Source: Microbulbifer agarilyticus S89
GTDB lineage: Bacteria; Pseudomonadota; Gammaproteobacteria; Pseudomonadales; Cellvibrionaceae
Length of the DNA: 64,000 bases
Assembly: GCF_000220505.1 (NCBI RefSeq)
Contig: NZ_AFPJ01000004.1
Coordinates: forward strand, 62,001 to 126,000
Direction: 5' to 3'
Shown piece by piece: positions 35,727 to 45,497 of this stretch. The stretch's first letter is position 1; each line of letters starts with the position of its first letter. The position numbers were made by a program, and so were the translations under genes. The notes under the pieces are model-generated. The model was not told where the DNA came from, did no database searches, and saw only the letters and a list, made by a program, of their open reading frames with translations.

Positions 35727-37292
35727 TTAGAATTTATCCGGGTCTTGGATGATTGCCCTGGCGCGTTTGCGCAGGGCTTTACGGTCTGAGTCGGACATCT
35801 TGTCCAGTTGATGAAACATCATCGACATGCGCGGATTGTGGGCCAGGAGTTCGCGTTTCTCCTCGATAAAATGCCAGTACAGGCTGTTGAAGGGGCAGGC
35901 ATCATCGCTGGTGCGCTCTTTTACATTGTACCGGCACGAGTCGCAGTAATTGCTCATCTTGTGGATATAGCTACCGCTACTGACGTAGGGCTTGGTGGCA
36001 ACCAGTCCGCCATCGGCAAATTGGCTCATGCCCCGTGTGTTGGGCATTTCCACCCACTCGATGGCATCGATATAAATGCCGAGATACCACGCATCTACCT
36101 CATCCGGGTGTACCTGCGCGAGCAGGGCGAAGTTACCGGTCACCATCAGGCGCTGGATATGATGGGCATAGGCGTTGTCGAGGCTGTTGCGGATGGCGTG
36201 GTGCAGGCAATGCATGTCCGTGTCACCGCTCCAGTAGAAATCGGGTAGCGCTTTTTGGTTCTGCAGGCGGTTGCAGCGGCGGTAGCCGGGCATGGATTTC
36301 CAGTAGATGCCGCGCATATACTCCCGCCAGCCAAGAATCTGCCGTACAAAACCCTCAATCTGACTAATGTCGATCTCAGATTTGTGCGCACGCCAGTGCT
36401 CGATGGCTTTATCGATCACTTCCTGTGGATGCAATAACTTACTGTTGAGCGCGAAGCTGAGGCGGCTGTGGAATAAATACACCTCGCGATCGTGCATGGC
36501 ATCCTGATAGTCGCCAAAGTGCGGTAACAGTTCGCTGCAGAAATGGCGCAGCACAGCCAGTGCATCTTCCCGTGAAGTAGGCCAACTGAATTGCTTCGGG
36601 TCGATGGTACCAATGGTGGCAACATCGCCCTTTTCCAGACGTGATACGGTTTTGGCTACATTCTTGCGAAAGCCGCGTTCGTGGGGGATTTCTGGTTTTC
36701 CGTTCCACTTTTTGCGGTTGCTCTGGTCGAAATTCCACTGCCCGCCCTCGGGTTCACCCGCGCTGGTAAGCAAAATATCGTGCTGCTTGCGCATATGGCG
36801 ATAGAAACTCTCCATCAGCAGGCTTTTCTTGCCCTCGAAGAATTCGCTCAGCGTGTTGCGCTCGGTGAGGAAGTGTTCGCTATCACATGCTTCGGTGGTA
36901 ATGCTCAGATCATCGGCGAGCTGTTGCAGTTGCTGGTCGAGCCGGTATTCGTCCGGCAGTTGGTACTGAAAACAGGCAAACTCATGCTTCGCGACGAGCG
37001 CGGCGATATTGGTACCAAGTTTCTGTGTGTTGTCTGGGTGGTCCAGGGTGTAGTGGATCACATTTTTACCGCGCGCCTTGAGCCATGCGGCAAATTCGGC
37101 CATAGCCTCAAAGAAGGCCACCACCTTCTGGATATGGTGCCTGGCATAGTCCGTTTCCTGGCGCATTTCGGCGATGAAGTACCAGGTGTCGGCATCGTCA
37201 TCGCGGTACCAGGAATGGTTGTGATTGAGCTGGTCGCCGAGAATCAGTCGGAGTTTCTTCACCCGCGCACCTTTGTGTGTTTTATCGATCAT
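35727..37292 (-). CDS. Cryptochrome/photolyase of the FeS-BCP (PhrB) group
   Basis: The 521-residue protein begins with the LRLILGDQLNHNHSW motif of the photolyase-related family. Its C-terminal half holds the FAD-binding helices, including GWREYMRGIYW and NRLMVTGNFALL-type segments (read here as QRLMVTGNFALLA). The iron-sulfur cysteines are visible as YCDSCRYN and ACPFN near the C-terminus, with a further Cys in YRRCN. Members of this group such as Agrobacterium PhrB repair (6-4) photoproducts with blue light and carry a 4Fe-4S cluster. An internal GTG at residue 11 could be the true start. It stands alone, convergent with the DUF748 gene. Confidence 0.92.
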   Translation of the reverse strand: MIDKTHKGARVKKLRLILGDQLNHNHSWYRDDDADTWYFIAEMRQETDYARHHIQKVVAFFEAMAEFAAWLKARGKNVIHYTLDHPDNTQKLGTNIAALVAKHEFACFQYQLPDEYRLDQQLQQLADDLSITTEACDSEHFLTERNTLSEFFEGKKSLLMESFYRHMRKQHDILLTSAGEPEGGQWNFDQSNRKKWNGKPEIPHERGFRKNVAKTVSRLEKGDVATIGTIDPKQFSWPTSREDALAVLRHFCSELLPHFGDYQDAMHDREVYLFHSRLSFALNSKLLHPQEVIDKAIEHWRAHKSEIDISQIEGFVRQILGWREYMRGIYWKSMPGYRRCNRLQNQKALPDFYWSGDTDMHCLHHAIRNSLDNAYAHHIQRLMVTGNFALLAQVHPDEVDAWYLGIYIDAIEWVEMPNTRGMSQFADGGLVATKPYVSSGSYIHKMSNYCDSCRYNVKERTSDDACPFNSLYWHFIEEKRELLAHNPRMSMMFHQLDKMSDSDRKALRKRARAIIQDPDKF

Positions 37293-37596
37293 GGATATTT
37301 AGTTGCGTAACGCAGGCCAGCGCAGCATCTCTCCGGGCCGTACTTCTATGCACTCAACCTGAGGTCAGGATAGTTGTCGTTTTACTTTAGTACGAAGATC
37401 GCCGGGTTTGGATGCCCCGGGGGCAGGGCGTGCCGCAGTCCATGGCCGCGTTACCGCTGGTAGCGGACGCGCCACACAGGTCACGAAAAGGGCTCTGGCG
37501 ACCAGCCCCAGCCTCGTTTGAACCGCTCGTCTGTGTCGGCCATAATCCCCCTCTTATATATACCTGTCCCCAACAGAATAACGAGACTCTCGCAGT
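37293..37596. other. Divergent intergenic region between photolyase and parC
   Basis: The 304 bases hold the two promoter regions. A candidate parC promoter is at 37518-37546. No gene or strong hairpin is seen. Confidence 0.5.
37518..37546 (+). promoter_or_regulatory. Candidate sigma-70 promoter of parC
   Basis: TTGAAC (37518-37523) and CATAAT (37541-37546) are separated by exactly 17 bases. They lie 50 bases before the parC start codon. Confidence 0.45.
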
Positions 37597-39846
37597 ATGA
37601 CCGAGCCCTCAGTCTTTGATGCTTCCGAGCGCCAGCACCTGGCGGACTACACGGAGAAGGCGTACCTGGACTACTCCATGTACGTGATTCTGGACCGCGC
37701 CCTGCCGAATATCGGTGATGGTTTGAAGCCGGTACAGCGCCGTATTGTCTACGCCATGAGCGAGCTGGGCCTGAAAGCCAGCGCCAAATACAAGAAATCT
37801 GCCCGAACCGTGGGTGACGTGATCGGTAAGTACCACCCGCACGGGGACAGCGCCGTATACGAAGCCATGGTGCTGATGGCGCAGCCGTTCAGCTACCGCT
37901 ATCCGCTGGTGGATGGCCAGGGTAACTGGGGCTCCCCGGACGATCCCAAGTCGTTCGCCGCGATGCGTTACACCGAATCGCGCATGGGCAAGTACTCCGA
38001 GGTACTGCTGTCCGAGCTGGGGCAGGGCACCGTGGACTGGCAGCCGAACTTTGACGGCACCATGGACGAGCCGGCGGTGTTGCCGGCACGGGTACCGAAT
38101 ATCCTGTTGAACGGCACTACAGGTATTGCGGTGGGTATGGCTACCGACATCCCACCGCACAACCTGCGTGAGGTGGTTAATGCCACCGTGCACATGCTGG
38201 AAAACCCCAAGGCCACGGTGAGTGACCTGTGCGAGTTTATCCACGGCCCGGATATGCCCACCGAGGCGGAAATCATTTCGCCGCGCGCGGATATCCACAA
38301 GATGTACGAGACCGGCAAGGGCTCGGTGAAAATGCGCGCGGTATGGACCAAGGAAGACGGCGATATCGTGATTACCGCGCTGCCGCACCAGGCCAGTGGC
38401 TCCAAGGTGCTGGAGCAGATCGCTGCGCAGATGCAGGCGAAAAAACTGCCGATGGTGGGCGACCTGCGCGACGAGTCGGACCACGAAAATCCGACCCGCC
38501 TGGTGATTGTGCCCAAGTCCAACCGCGTGGATCTGGAGCAGGTGATGAACCACCTGTTTGCCACCACCGACCTGGAAAAGAGCTACCGGGTAAACCTGAA
38601 CATGATCGGCATTGACGGTCGCCCGCAGGTTAAATCCCTCGACAAGATCCTGTCCGAGTGGTTGAGCTTCCGTACCGTTACAACAAGACGCCGCCTGCAG
38701 TTCCGCCTGGAAAAGGTCGAGAAGCGTCTGCACCTGTTGGATGGCTTGTTGATCGCCTTCCTGAATATCGACGAGGTGATCGAGATTATCCGCACCCACG
38801 AGGAACCGAAGCAGGAGCTGATGCGCCGCTTCGAGCTGTCTGAGGTACAGGCGGAATACGTACTCGATACCAAGTTGCGCCAGTTGGCGCGCCTCGAGGA
38901 AATGAAGATCCGCGGCGAGCAGGCGGAGCTCGAGAAAGAGCGCGATATGCTGACCAAGACCCTGGACAGCGCGCGTCGCCTCAAGACCCTGATCAAGAAA
39001 GAATTGCTCGAAGCCGCCAAAGAGTTTGGTGACGACCGCCGCTCGCCCATCGTCGAGCGCGCCGAAGCCAAGGCCTTCAGCGAAACCGAACTGCTGTCTT
39101 CTGACCCGATTACCGTGGTGCTGTCGGCCAAGGGCTGGATTCGCCAGGCCAAGGGCCACGAAATCGACCCGGAGTCCCTCAGCTACAAGGCCGGCGATGG
39201 CTTCCGCTTTGCCGCTCGCGGCAAGAGTAACCAGCCGGCGCTGTTGCTCGACAGCAGCGGGCGCAGTTACGCCATTGCCGCGCACACCTTGCCGTCTGCA
39301 CGGGGCCAGGGTGAGCCGGTCTCCGGGCGCATTAACCCGCCCTCCGGTGCTACCTTTGAAGGCCTGTTGATGGGCGCGGACGATCAGAAAGTCCTGCTGG
39401 CGAGCAATGCGGGTTATGGCTTTATCGCCAAGTACGCCGACCTGCAATCGCGCAACAAGGCCGGTAAGGCCATGCTGACCCTGCCCAAGGGCGCCAGCGT
39501 ATTGCCGCCGCAGGAAATCGAAAATCCCGACGAGGCGCTGCTCGCGGCAGTGACCAGTGAAGGGCGCATGCTGGTGTTCCCGGTATCCGAGCTGCCGGAG
39601 CTATCCAAAGGCAAGGGTAACAAGATCATCAACATCCCCGCCGCGCGCGCCGCCAGTGGTGAAGAAACGCTGGTGGGAATTGCGGTGCTGGAAGGCAAGG
39701 ATCAGCTGTTGATTCACGCCGGAAAGCGTCACACCCGCATCAAGATCTCCGAGCTTGAGCACTATCAGGGTGAGCGCGGCCGCCGCGGTAATAAACTGCC
39801 GCGCGGTTTCCAGAAAGTGGATAAGGTGGAAGTGGTGGAAAAGTGA
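37597..39846 (+). CDS. parC: DNA topoisomerase IV subunit A
   Basis: The 749-residue length and the sequence match ParC. The N-terminal breakage-reunion domain carries the catalytic tyrosine Tyr125 in [10 protein letters not shown] and the region [10 protein letters not shown]. Ser85 and Glu89 there correspond to E. coli Ser80 and Glu84, the quinolone-sensitive residues. The C-terminal domain (about 490-745) is a beta-pinwheel with repeats such as [17 protein letters not shown]. With ParE it unlinks daughter chromosomes. parE is not in the window. A clear intrinsic terminator follows. Confidence 0.97.
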   Translation: MTEPSVFDASERQHLADYTEKAYLDYSMYVILDRALPNIGDGLKPVQRRIVYAMSELGLKASAKYKKSARTVGDVIGKYHPHGDSAVYEAMVLMAQPFSYRYPLVDGQGNWGSPDDPKSFAAMRYTESRMGKYSEVLLSELGQGTVDWQPNFDGTMDEPAVLPARVPNILLNGTTGIAVGMATDIPPHNLREVVNATVHMLENPKATVSDLCEFIHGPDMPTEAEIISPRADIHKMYETGKGSVKMRAVWTKEDGDIVITALPHQASGSKVLEQIAAQMQAKKLPMVGDLRDESDHENPTRLVIVPKSNRVDLEQVMNHLFATTDLEKSYRVNLNMIGIDGRPQVKSLDKILSEWLSFRTVTTRRRLQFRLEKVEKRLHLLDGLLIAFLNIDEVIEIIRTHEEPKQELMRRFELSEVQAEYVLDTKLRQLARLEEMKIRGEQAELEKERDMLTKTLDSARRLKTLIKKELLEAAKEFGDDRRSPIVERAEAKAFSETELLSSDPITVVLSAKGWIRQAKGHEIDPESLSYKAGDGFRFAARGKSNQPALLLDSSGRSYAIAAHTLPSARGQGEPVSGRINPPSGATFEGLLMGADDQKVLLASNAGYGFIAKYADLQSRNKAGKAMLTLPKGASVLPPQEIENPDEALLAAVTSEGRMLVFPVSELPELSKGKGNKIINIPAARAASGEETLVGIAVLEGKDQLLIHAGKRHTRIKISELEHYQGERGRRGNKLPRGFQKVDKVEVVEK

Positions 39847-39900
39847 GCCTTGGCGCACTGGTTTGCCGGTGTGAAAACTTCTGCCTGAATTAGTGGAAAC

Positions 39901-39933
39901 AAAAAGCCCTGCCCCAACCGGTGGGGCTTTTTT
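39901..39933 (+). terminator. Intrinsic terminator after parC
   Basis: AAAAAGCCC pairs with GGGCTTTTTT around a C/G-rich loop. It begins 54 bases after the parC stop and ends in six T. Confidence 0.85.
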
Positions 39934-39949
39934 GTGCCTGCACGCGTCA

Positions 39950-39977
39950 CTCTCTCTCCCTCTCCCTCTCCCTCCCT
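39950..39977. repeat. Pure pyrimidine tract with TCTCCC-type repeats
   Basis: A 28-base run of only C and T follows the parC terminator and contains CTCTCC units repeated in a row. It is a simple-sequence tract that could change length by slippage. Confidence 0.8.
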
Positions 39978-40138
39978 AAAAGTCTTCCTCTATAGTTAAA
40001 AAACTTCAGGTCGAGACAAGATCGTGAAGGAAATTTCGACGTCTACACGGTATGTGTTGGCTTCTGTCTGTATACCCAATGTCACAGGCTACTCGCACCG
40101 ATAAGCCGGTGACTGTTAACCTCAGGTGTGCCACTGTC

Positions 40139-41923
40139 ATGAGACCCAAGATACGCCAAAGTCGCTCTAGCTATTTTATTACAGCCGCTTTAATGGGCTG
40201 GTTTCTTTTATTTAGTGCTTTCGTAAATGCTACGCCAGGGCATGCTGATATTGTCTTCTCTAACGGAAAAGTCTACACGATGAATGCGGCTGAGCCCTGG
40301 GCCAGTGCGGTAGCCATTACTGGCAATAAAATCAGCTATGTAGGCGATGCAAAGGGTGCTGCCAAATTTGTCGGTGATAAAACCAAGCAAATCGACCTGA
40401 AGGGTAAAATGTTGCTGCCAGGCTTTTTTAGTGCCCATGAGCATTTGATTGCATCGGGTTGGATGGGGCTCGGCGCAAAGTTAGGTGACGCCAAATCAAA
40501 ATCTGACTACCTGGAAATAATTTCGCAGTACGCGAAAGCCAATCCTGATGAAAAGTTTATCCGCGGATCCGGCTGGAATCCCGCGCTGATGGATGAACCG
40601 CCAACGGCCAAGGATCTCGACGCAATTGTCCCCGATCGTCCAGTGATGCTGATTGATTACACCATGCATGATATGTGGATGAACAGTAAGGCCATGGAGA
40701 TGGGGGGCGTTAATAAAGATACCCCGGATCCCATTCCCGGGCTGATCGAATGGGTGCGTGATGAAAATGGCAACCCCACAGGGAATGCAAAAGAGTTTGC
40801 ATGGATGGAGGCCTTTGTCGAGTCTGGTGCCTGGCAAGCAGACGAGATGATTGAGGAAAGTCAGCGCAATCTATATGACTTGGCAGCGAGCCATGGCTGC
40901 ACGGGTTATATAAACCAGGGCTTAGCCACACCGAATATCAAGAACCTTGCGAAGCACTTCGATGACTACAAAATCGCGCTAAAACTACTGGATGAGCAGC
41001 GGAAGCAGGAAGCACTCAAACTCCGCACCTTTATGCAAATTCTCTACAAGACAGATACACAATCGGTTGATCAGTTGCTAGAAAATGTCAGTAATTTGAA
41101 AGGCATGTATGACTCAGATCTGATTCGAGTAACTGGAATCAAAATACACCCTGAGGGCGTGCACACGAGCCACGCGTCCGTCATGATTGAGCCTTTCTCT
41201 GACAAGCCCGAAAAGAAGGTGAAACGCGGTGTGTCGGCGCAACGTACAGATGAAGTCATTAAAGCAGCAAATAAAGCGGGTTTTGATGTTTCTGTACATG
41301 TGGACGGCTCTCAGACGGTGCGTGACACCATCGATTCCTTCCTTGCCTCGAAGAAAGATGGCAATGTCGATGCGCGCAACTCCCTGCAGCATTTCACTGT
41401 TGTACACCCGGATGACATGCAGCGCGTGCTGGAAAATAAAATTCCAGTAAATATCACGCCCATCTGGGCCACAACCTGGGCTGGTGGGATGGAGGCAACG
41501 CGCGCGGCCATCGGGGAAGAGAGAACCCTCAAGTATTTTCAGCAGATAAGGACTGCTATTGACGGCGGTACCAATGTAAGTATCGCTGCCGATGTGCCCA
41601 GTACCAGTCCCGAGAATATGGGTGCACTGAGCCAATGTGAGGCGGCCGTCACCCGACGGGATCCGTCGAACCCCAGTGACCAGCGTGTATTCCCGCCAAT
41701 GAGCCAGGCAATCACGCTTGAGCAATGCCTGTACGCGGCGACGATGGGTGGCGCCTATGAGGCACGCATGGAAGACAAGGTAGGTAGTATCGAAGTCGGT
41801 AAGTATGCGGATCTTGTCATCTTGGAAAAGAATGTTTTTGATGTAAAACCCTCCGATATCGCCGATACCAAAGTAGTGGGTACCATGATGGACGGCCGGT
41901 TCACATTTCGTGATGGGCTCTAG
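40139..41923 (+). CDS. Exported amidohydrolase family 3 protein (YtcJ-like)
   Basis: From the ATG at 40139 the product has 594 residues and begins with a signal peptide (basic start, ITAALMGWFLLFSAF, then VNATPGHA). The amidohydrolase pattern follows: ADIVFSNGKVYTMN, the metal-binding element PGFFSAHEHL (HxH), a central VHVDGSQTVRD, and the closing GSIEVGKYADLVIL. PGFFSAHEHL has Ser where PGFxDxHxH proteins have Asp. Members hydrolyse amide or ester bonds of varied small molecules; the substrate is unknown. Base composition is visibly less GC-rich than parC. The next gene overlaps its end, so both are probably one operon. Confidence 0.85.
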   Translation: MRPKIRQSRSSYFITAALMGWFLLFSAFVNATPGHADIVFSNGKVYTMNAAEPWASAVAITGNKISYVGDAKGAAKFVGDKTKQIDLKGKMLLPGFFSAHEHLIASGWMGLGAKLGDAKSKSDYLEIISQYAKANPDEKFIRGSGWNPALMDEPPTAKDLDAIVPDRPVMLIDYTMHDMWMNSKAMEMGGVNKDTPDPIPGLIEWVRDENGNPTGNAKEFAWMEAFVESGAWQADEMIEESQRNLYDLAASHGCTGYINQGLATPNIKNLAKHFDDYKIALKLLDEQRKQEALKLRTFMQILYKTDTQSVDQLLENVSNLKGMYDSDLIRVTGIKIHPEGVHTSHASVMIEPFSDKPEKKVKRGVSAQRTDEVIKAANKAGFDVSVHVDGSQTVRDTIDSFLASKKDGNVDARNSLQHFTVVHPDDMQRVLENKIPVNITPIWATTWAGGMEATRAAIGEERTLKYFQQIRTAIDGGTNVSIAADVPSTSPENMGALSQCEAAVTRRDPSNPSDQRVFPPMSQAITLEQCLYAATMGGAYEARMEDKVGSIEVGKYADLVILEKNVFDVKPSDIADTKVVGTMMDGRFTFRDGL

Positions 41924-43277
41924 GCGCTTTTCCTTGCTTCCACGGAGCTTGATACCTGCGAAACCGGTCCGTATAAGGAATTGGTTAAGACATGGGGTGA
42001 TCGCATTCGTATTGATGGGATGCGTTACTGCTCCCCTTGGGTTCGCACAACCGAACGAGCGGGCGGTCGACAGCACCGCCTATTGCGCGCGTCCTGCGCT
42101 ATTTGATTGCCCCGGCGGCAAACGGCAGGCTGCGCGTGAAGATGGGGTAGACCTCGACCTGTGGTTGACCCAGTTCTCCCAGGGGATCACCGCGGGGGAT
42201 GGGCAAAAGAGTTGGCAGTATGGGGGCAAGGGCGACCTGATCGTCAATGTGGATCTGGCCAAGGCGGGGTTGTGGCGCGGCTTTTCACTCAACGCACATC
42301 AGGAATGGCTATACGGGGAGGATGCCAACGACCCGGAGAGTGGGGCGCTGTTTCCGTTCAATACCGCAATGGCCTTTCCCAGGCTCGGTGGGAGTGATCA
42401 GGAGCTGGCACTGACGCTTTCGCAGCGTTTCGGCGAGCGTGGGGGAATTTCCATTGGTAAATTCAATATGCTCGACGCTGCGGCCAAGAAGCCACTTATT
42501 GGCGGGGGTGGCCTCGATACCTTTTTGAATACCGCACTTGCGGCACCGATTACCGGGGTTACGCCACCATACTTGTTTGGGGTAATTGGCAAACTGAAAG
42601 CCGAGCATGCGGGATTTACCCTGATGGTCTATGACCCACGCAATGCCCAGGATTATGACGTTATCCGTCACCCGTTTCGCGATGGCACCACCACCAGCCT
42701 CTCGGTAACCTTTCCCGTGACTTTATCCGGCCAAAAAGGGTTTTATGGCGTCCGTGGTGTTTACAGTTCGAAGCAAGGGTTGGATCTCGCCACTGTTCCA
42801 GCGCTGATCGATCTTCCAGAGGCCGCTGAATCGATCCTGACCAAGGATGGATACTGGTACCTCAGCGCACGGGTACAGCAAACCCTCTATCACTACCCGG
42901 AAAATCCGGATATCGGCTGGGGATTGTTTGCGGAAGGAGCCATTTCTGATGGGAATCCCAACCCCTTGAAGTGGCACTTTATCGTCGGCCTTGCCGGGCA
43001 GGGGCTGTTCCCGAGCCGTACCCAGGATCGCTGGGGTATTGGCTATTTTAAATATGGCCTGAGTGACGACCTAGTCCGCGGGCTGGCGACAATTGGTGCA
43101 TCCATGCCCTTCGACCCGACATTTTTCATAGAAGATGAGGAGGGGGTAGAAGTCTTCTATAACCTGTTTGTGACGCCCTGGGTGCGTATCACCGCGGATG
43201 TGCAGCGGGTGCATCCCCATGAGATCAGTCGTGGTAATGCTACGGTTGGTGCGGTACGGATGCAGCTGCGCTTCTAG
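41910..43277 (+). CDS. OprB-like outer-membrane porin
   Basis: The 455-residue protein has an N-terminal signal region (VIAFVLMGCVTAPLGFAQ) and a beta-barrel body with alternating aromatic/hydrophobic strands. Features shared with carbohydrate-selective OprB porins include GLWRGFSLNAHQEWLYG, FGERGGISIGKFNMLD, LPENPDIGWGLFA-type segments (here YPENPDIGWGLFAEG) and the final strand VGAVRMQLRF ending in Phe. It would let sugars or other small solutes cross the outer membrane. The proposed start overlaps the amidohydrolase stop by 14 bases; a later in-frame start is possible. The pair suggests uptake and periplasmic hydrolysis of one substrate. Confidence 0.82.
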   Translation: MMGSRRFSLLPRSLIPAKPVRIRNWLRHGVIAFVLMGCVTAPLGFAQPNERAVDSTAYCARPALFDCPGGKRQAAREDGVDLDLWLTQFSQGITAGDGQKSWQYGGKGDLIVNVDLAKAGLWRGFSLNAHQEWLYGEDANDPESGALFPFNTAMAFPRLGGSDQELALTLSQRFGERGGISIGKFNMLDAAAKKPLIGGGGLDTFLNTALAAPITGVTPPYLFGVIGKLKAEHAGFTLMVYDPRNAQDYDVIRHPFRDGTTTSLSVTFPVTLSGQKGFYGVRGVYSSKQGLDLATVPALIDLPEAAESILTKDGYWYLSARVQQTLYHYPENPDIGWGLFAEGAISDGNPNPLKWHFIVGLAGQGLFPSRTQDRWGIGYFKYGLSDDLVRGLATIGASMPFDPTFFIEDEEGVEVFYNLFVTPWVRITADVQRVHPHEISRGNATVGAVRMQLRF

Positions 43278-43355
43278 TTAATTAACGCTGTGAGAAAGGA
43301 CCCGTGATGCCTGGAGGGTTGATCGTATTCGGCGTCACACCCAGCTATCTACACA

Positions 43356-43389
43356 CACAAAAAGGAGGGCGTAGGCCCTCCTTTTTGTG
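43356..43389. terminator. Bidirectional intrinsic terminator
   Basis: CACAAAAAGGAGGGC and GCCCTCCTTTTTGTG form a perfect 15-bp stem around GTAG between the convergent porin and DUF2147 genes. Confidence 0.9.
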
Positions 43390-43443
43390 CGCTTTCTTTC
43401 GTTTTCTTTCGCGCTACCCGATCTTACTAATTAGCTGCGCAAA

Positions 43444-43869
43444 TTAGTTTGCCGGATACCAGGTCTGAGTACGGTAGAAGAAACCCAGGTAGCCACGCAC
43501 CATCAGGTTGCCGCCTTCTTCCCACATCTTGCAGTCGTAAACCTTGCCTTTGGTGGGGTCGAGAATCTGGCCGCCCTCGTACACATCACCTTTCTTCACC
43601 ATATTGGTGATGATGTCCATGCCGACAACTTGTTTACCTTTGTTGGCACCGGGGCAGGCTTCGCACACGGTATCGTCCGGCTTCATCAGCAGGTCCACCA
43701 CGCGACCGTAGTACTTGCCGCCCTTCTCGTAGATTTCCACGATGGACTTGGCTTGTCCGGTTTCATCGTCAATGGTTTTCCAGCGTCCCACCACATCGGC
43801 AACAGCCAGCTGGGTAGTGAGCAGCAGGGCGGTGAATACGGCGCTCATGGCCAGGAAATGTTTTTTCAT
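43444..43869 (-). CDS. DUF2147 secreted protein
   Basis: The product has a signal peptide (MKKHFLAMSAVFTALLLTT to AVA) and then the DUF2147 fold: VVGRWKTIDDETGQAKSIVEI, YYGRVVDLL, a Cys pair in VCEACPG, and the late GYLGFFYRTQTWYP. DUF2147 proteins are periplasmic lipocalin-like barrels of uncertain role, sometimes reported in stress or substrate binding. I start at the ATG at 43869, which has GGAAG six bases upstream; four residues further upstream are possible. Confidence 0.88.
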   Translation of the reverse strand: MKKHFLAMSAVFTALLLTTQLAVADVVGRWKTIDDETGQAKSIVEIYEKGGKYYGRVVDLLMKPDDTVCEACPGANKGKQVVGMDIITNMVKKGDVYEGGQILDPTKGKVYDCKMWEEGGNLMVRGYLGFFYRTQTWYPAN

Positions 43870-44021
43870 AAGAGCTTCCATCGCAAGTAATCAGAGCTGA
43901 CCATAACATGTTTTCAGGTCACGCTCCGCATTGGGAACTTTACCGTGTTGTAGAGAGTGTAGAAGCTATCGACTGGCTCGCAGTGACCACACGCATGGCG
44001 ACTGGCATGGGGTTATTCCTG

Positions 44022-45497
44022 TCATGAGGAACAGCTGATGGGCAGGTGTTTACCGGAGTCCGGTGGTGGGGCCGCCCAGTCTTCGTGCGCAGTGTGTTCA
44101 TCAAACGGCGACTGCAGCAGGGTGAACAGGGTTGCCAGGGGCGCGTAGTCTCCCGCCTCGGCGGCTTCGATCACCCGCTGGGCAAGATAGTTGCGCAGCA
44201 CAAACTTGGGGTTGGTGCGCAGCATAGCGTGGCTGCGCTCCGTTGCTGATCGTTGCTCCTTTTGCAGGCGCTGGTCGTAACGGGACAGCCAGTCGTCCAG
44301 CGCCTGGTGTTGCACCGGCGCGACCAGAGCGTGCAGGCTCTCTGCCGGGCGCTCACCGCAATAGTGGCTGAGGGTGCGGAAGAACAGCGAATAATCCACC
44401 TGACCCGCCTCGAGAATCTGTAGCAGATCGGCACACAACTGCTGGTCACCATCGTCCTCGCGGGCGAGCCCCAGTTTGCGGCGCATGTGTCCGGCGAAGA
44501 AATCGATCAGCAGGGGCTGGTACTGGCCCAGGCAATCTTTCAGGGTTTCGGTATCCAGCAAACTAGAAAATGCGTGGGCCAGTGCATTCAGGTTCCACAG
44601 CACCACACCGGGCTGTGCATCAAACGCGTAGCGCCCGGTATGGTCGGAATGGTTGCAGATAAATCCGGGCTCGTAATCGTCGAGAAAACCGTAGGGGCCG
44701 AAATCAAAGGTATCGCCGATAATCGACATATTGTCGGTATTCAATACCCCGTGGGCGAAGCCTATGGACTGCCAGCCGGCCACCAGCTCTGCACTGCGCC
44801 GCACGGTAAAGCGCAGCAATGCCTCCGCCTGTTGCTGCACCGGAAGGCCATTCACTTCCGGTAAAAACTGTGCACACACATGTTCCACCAGCTTGTGCTG
44901 TGCCTCGAGTTGGCGGGTGTAGAACAGGTACTCGAAATGGCCGAAGCGGATGTGACTCTCGGCCACCCGGATCAGAGCCGCGCCGGTTTCCATTTTTTCC
45001 CGTGCCACCGGCTCACTGCTGGCAACGATACTCAGCGCGCGGGTACTGCGGATACCCAGTGCGGTGAGCGCCTCGCCGGCGAGATATTCGCGAATGGTGG
45101 AGCGCAAAACCGCGCGACCGTCGCCAAACCGCGAGTAGGGCGTCTGTCCCGCGCCCTTTAAATGCAGGTCCCAGCGTTGCCCCTGATGTTCTACCTCACC
45201 CAGCAGCAGCGCACGGCCGTCGCCGAGATCGGGGTTGTAACTGCCAAACTGGTGGCCGGTGTATTTCATCGCAAACGGCACACTGCCCGGAAACAGCTTG
45301 GCGCCGCTGGTAAGCGCCGCCCAAGCGGGATCCTCGGTGCTTGCCGGGGGTAATCCCAGCAGTGCGATTACCGAGGGGTTTACATGGATAGTGCGTGGGC
45401 TTTGCAGCGGCGTGGGTGATGTGGGGGTGCCAAAGACCGGCCCCAGATCGGCGTAGTTGTGCTGCAGCTCGAGTGTGCTTGCGTTGTTGGTGCTCAC
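44022..45497 (-). CDS. selO: Protein adenylyltransferase SelO (YdiU/UPF0061)
   Basis: The pseudokinase-fold SelO sequence is clear: MKYTGHQFGSYNPDLGDGRA, KGAGQTPYSRFGDGRAVLRS and TDNMSIIGDTFDFGPYGFLD. SelO transfers AMP from ATP to protein hydroxyls and responds to oxidative stress. The C-terminus ends in SCSS, the cysteine counterpart of the Sec found in animal SelO, followed by a normal TGA. The GTG at 45497 overlaps the ppx stop (GTGA) and gives a 491-residue protein of usual length. Another GTG at 45539 has a good GGAGG upstream, so the choice is not certain. Cotranscription with ppx is likely. Confidence 0.93.
   Translation of the reverse strand: MSTNNASTLELQHNYADLGPVFGTPTSPTPLQSPRTIHVNPSVIALLGLPPASTEDPAWAALTSGAKLFPGSVPFAMKYTGHQFGSYNPDLGDGRALLLGEVEHQGQRWDLHLKGAGQTPYSRFGDGRAVLRSTIREYLAGEALTALGIRSTRALSIVASSEPVAREKMETGAALIRVAESHIRFGHFEYLFYTRQLEAQHKLVEHVCAQFLPEVNGLPVQQQAEALLRFTVRRSAELVAGWQSIGFAHGVLNTDNMSIIGDTFDFGPYGFLDDYEPGFICNHSDHTGRYAFDAQPGVVLWNLNALAHAFSSLLDTETLKDCLGQYQPLLIDFFAGHMRRKLGLAREDDGDQQLCADLLQILEAGQVDYSLFFRTLSHYCGERPAESLHALVAPVQHQALDDWLSRYDQRLQKEQRSATERSHAMLRTNPKFVLRNYLAQRVIEAAEAGDYAPLATLFTLLQSPFDEHTAHEDWAAPPPDSGKHLPISCSS

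Noticed and set aside
37609..39447. 612-residue open frame antisense to parC
   Set aside because: It mirrors the codon pattern of parC, has no family motif, and parC is certain.
44022..44040. SelO as a selenoprotein with Sec near the end
   Set aside because: The codon at the expected place is TGT (Cys) in SCSS and the TGA follows as the stop.
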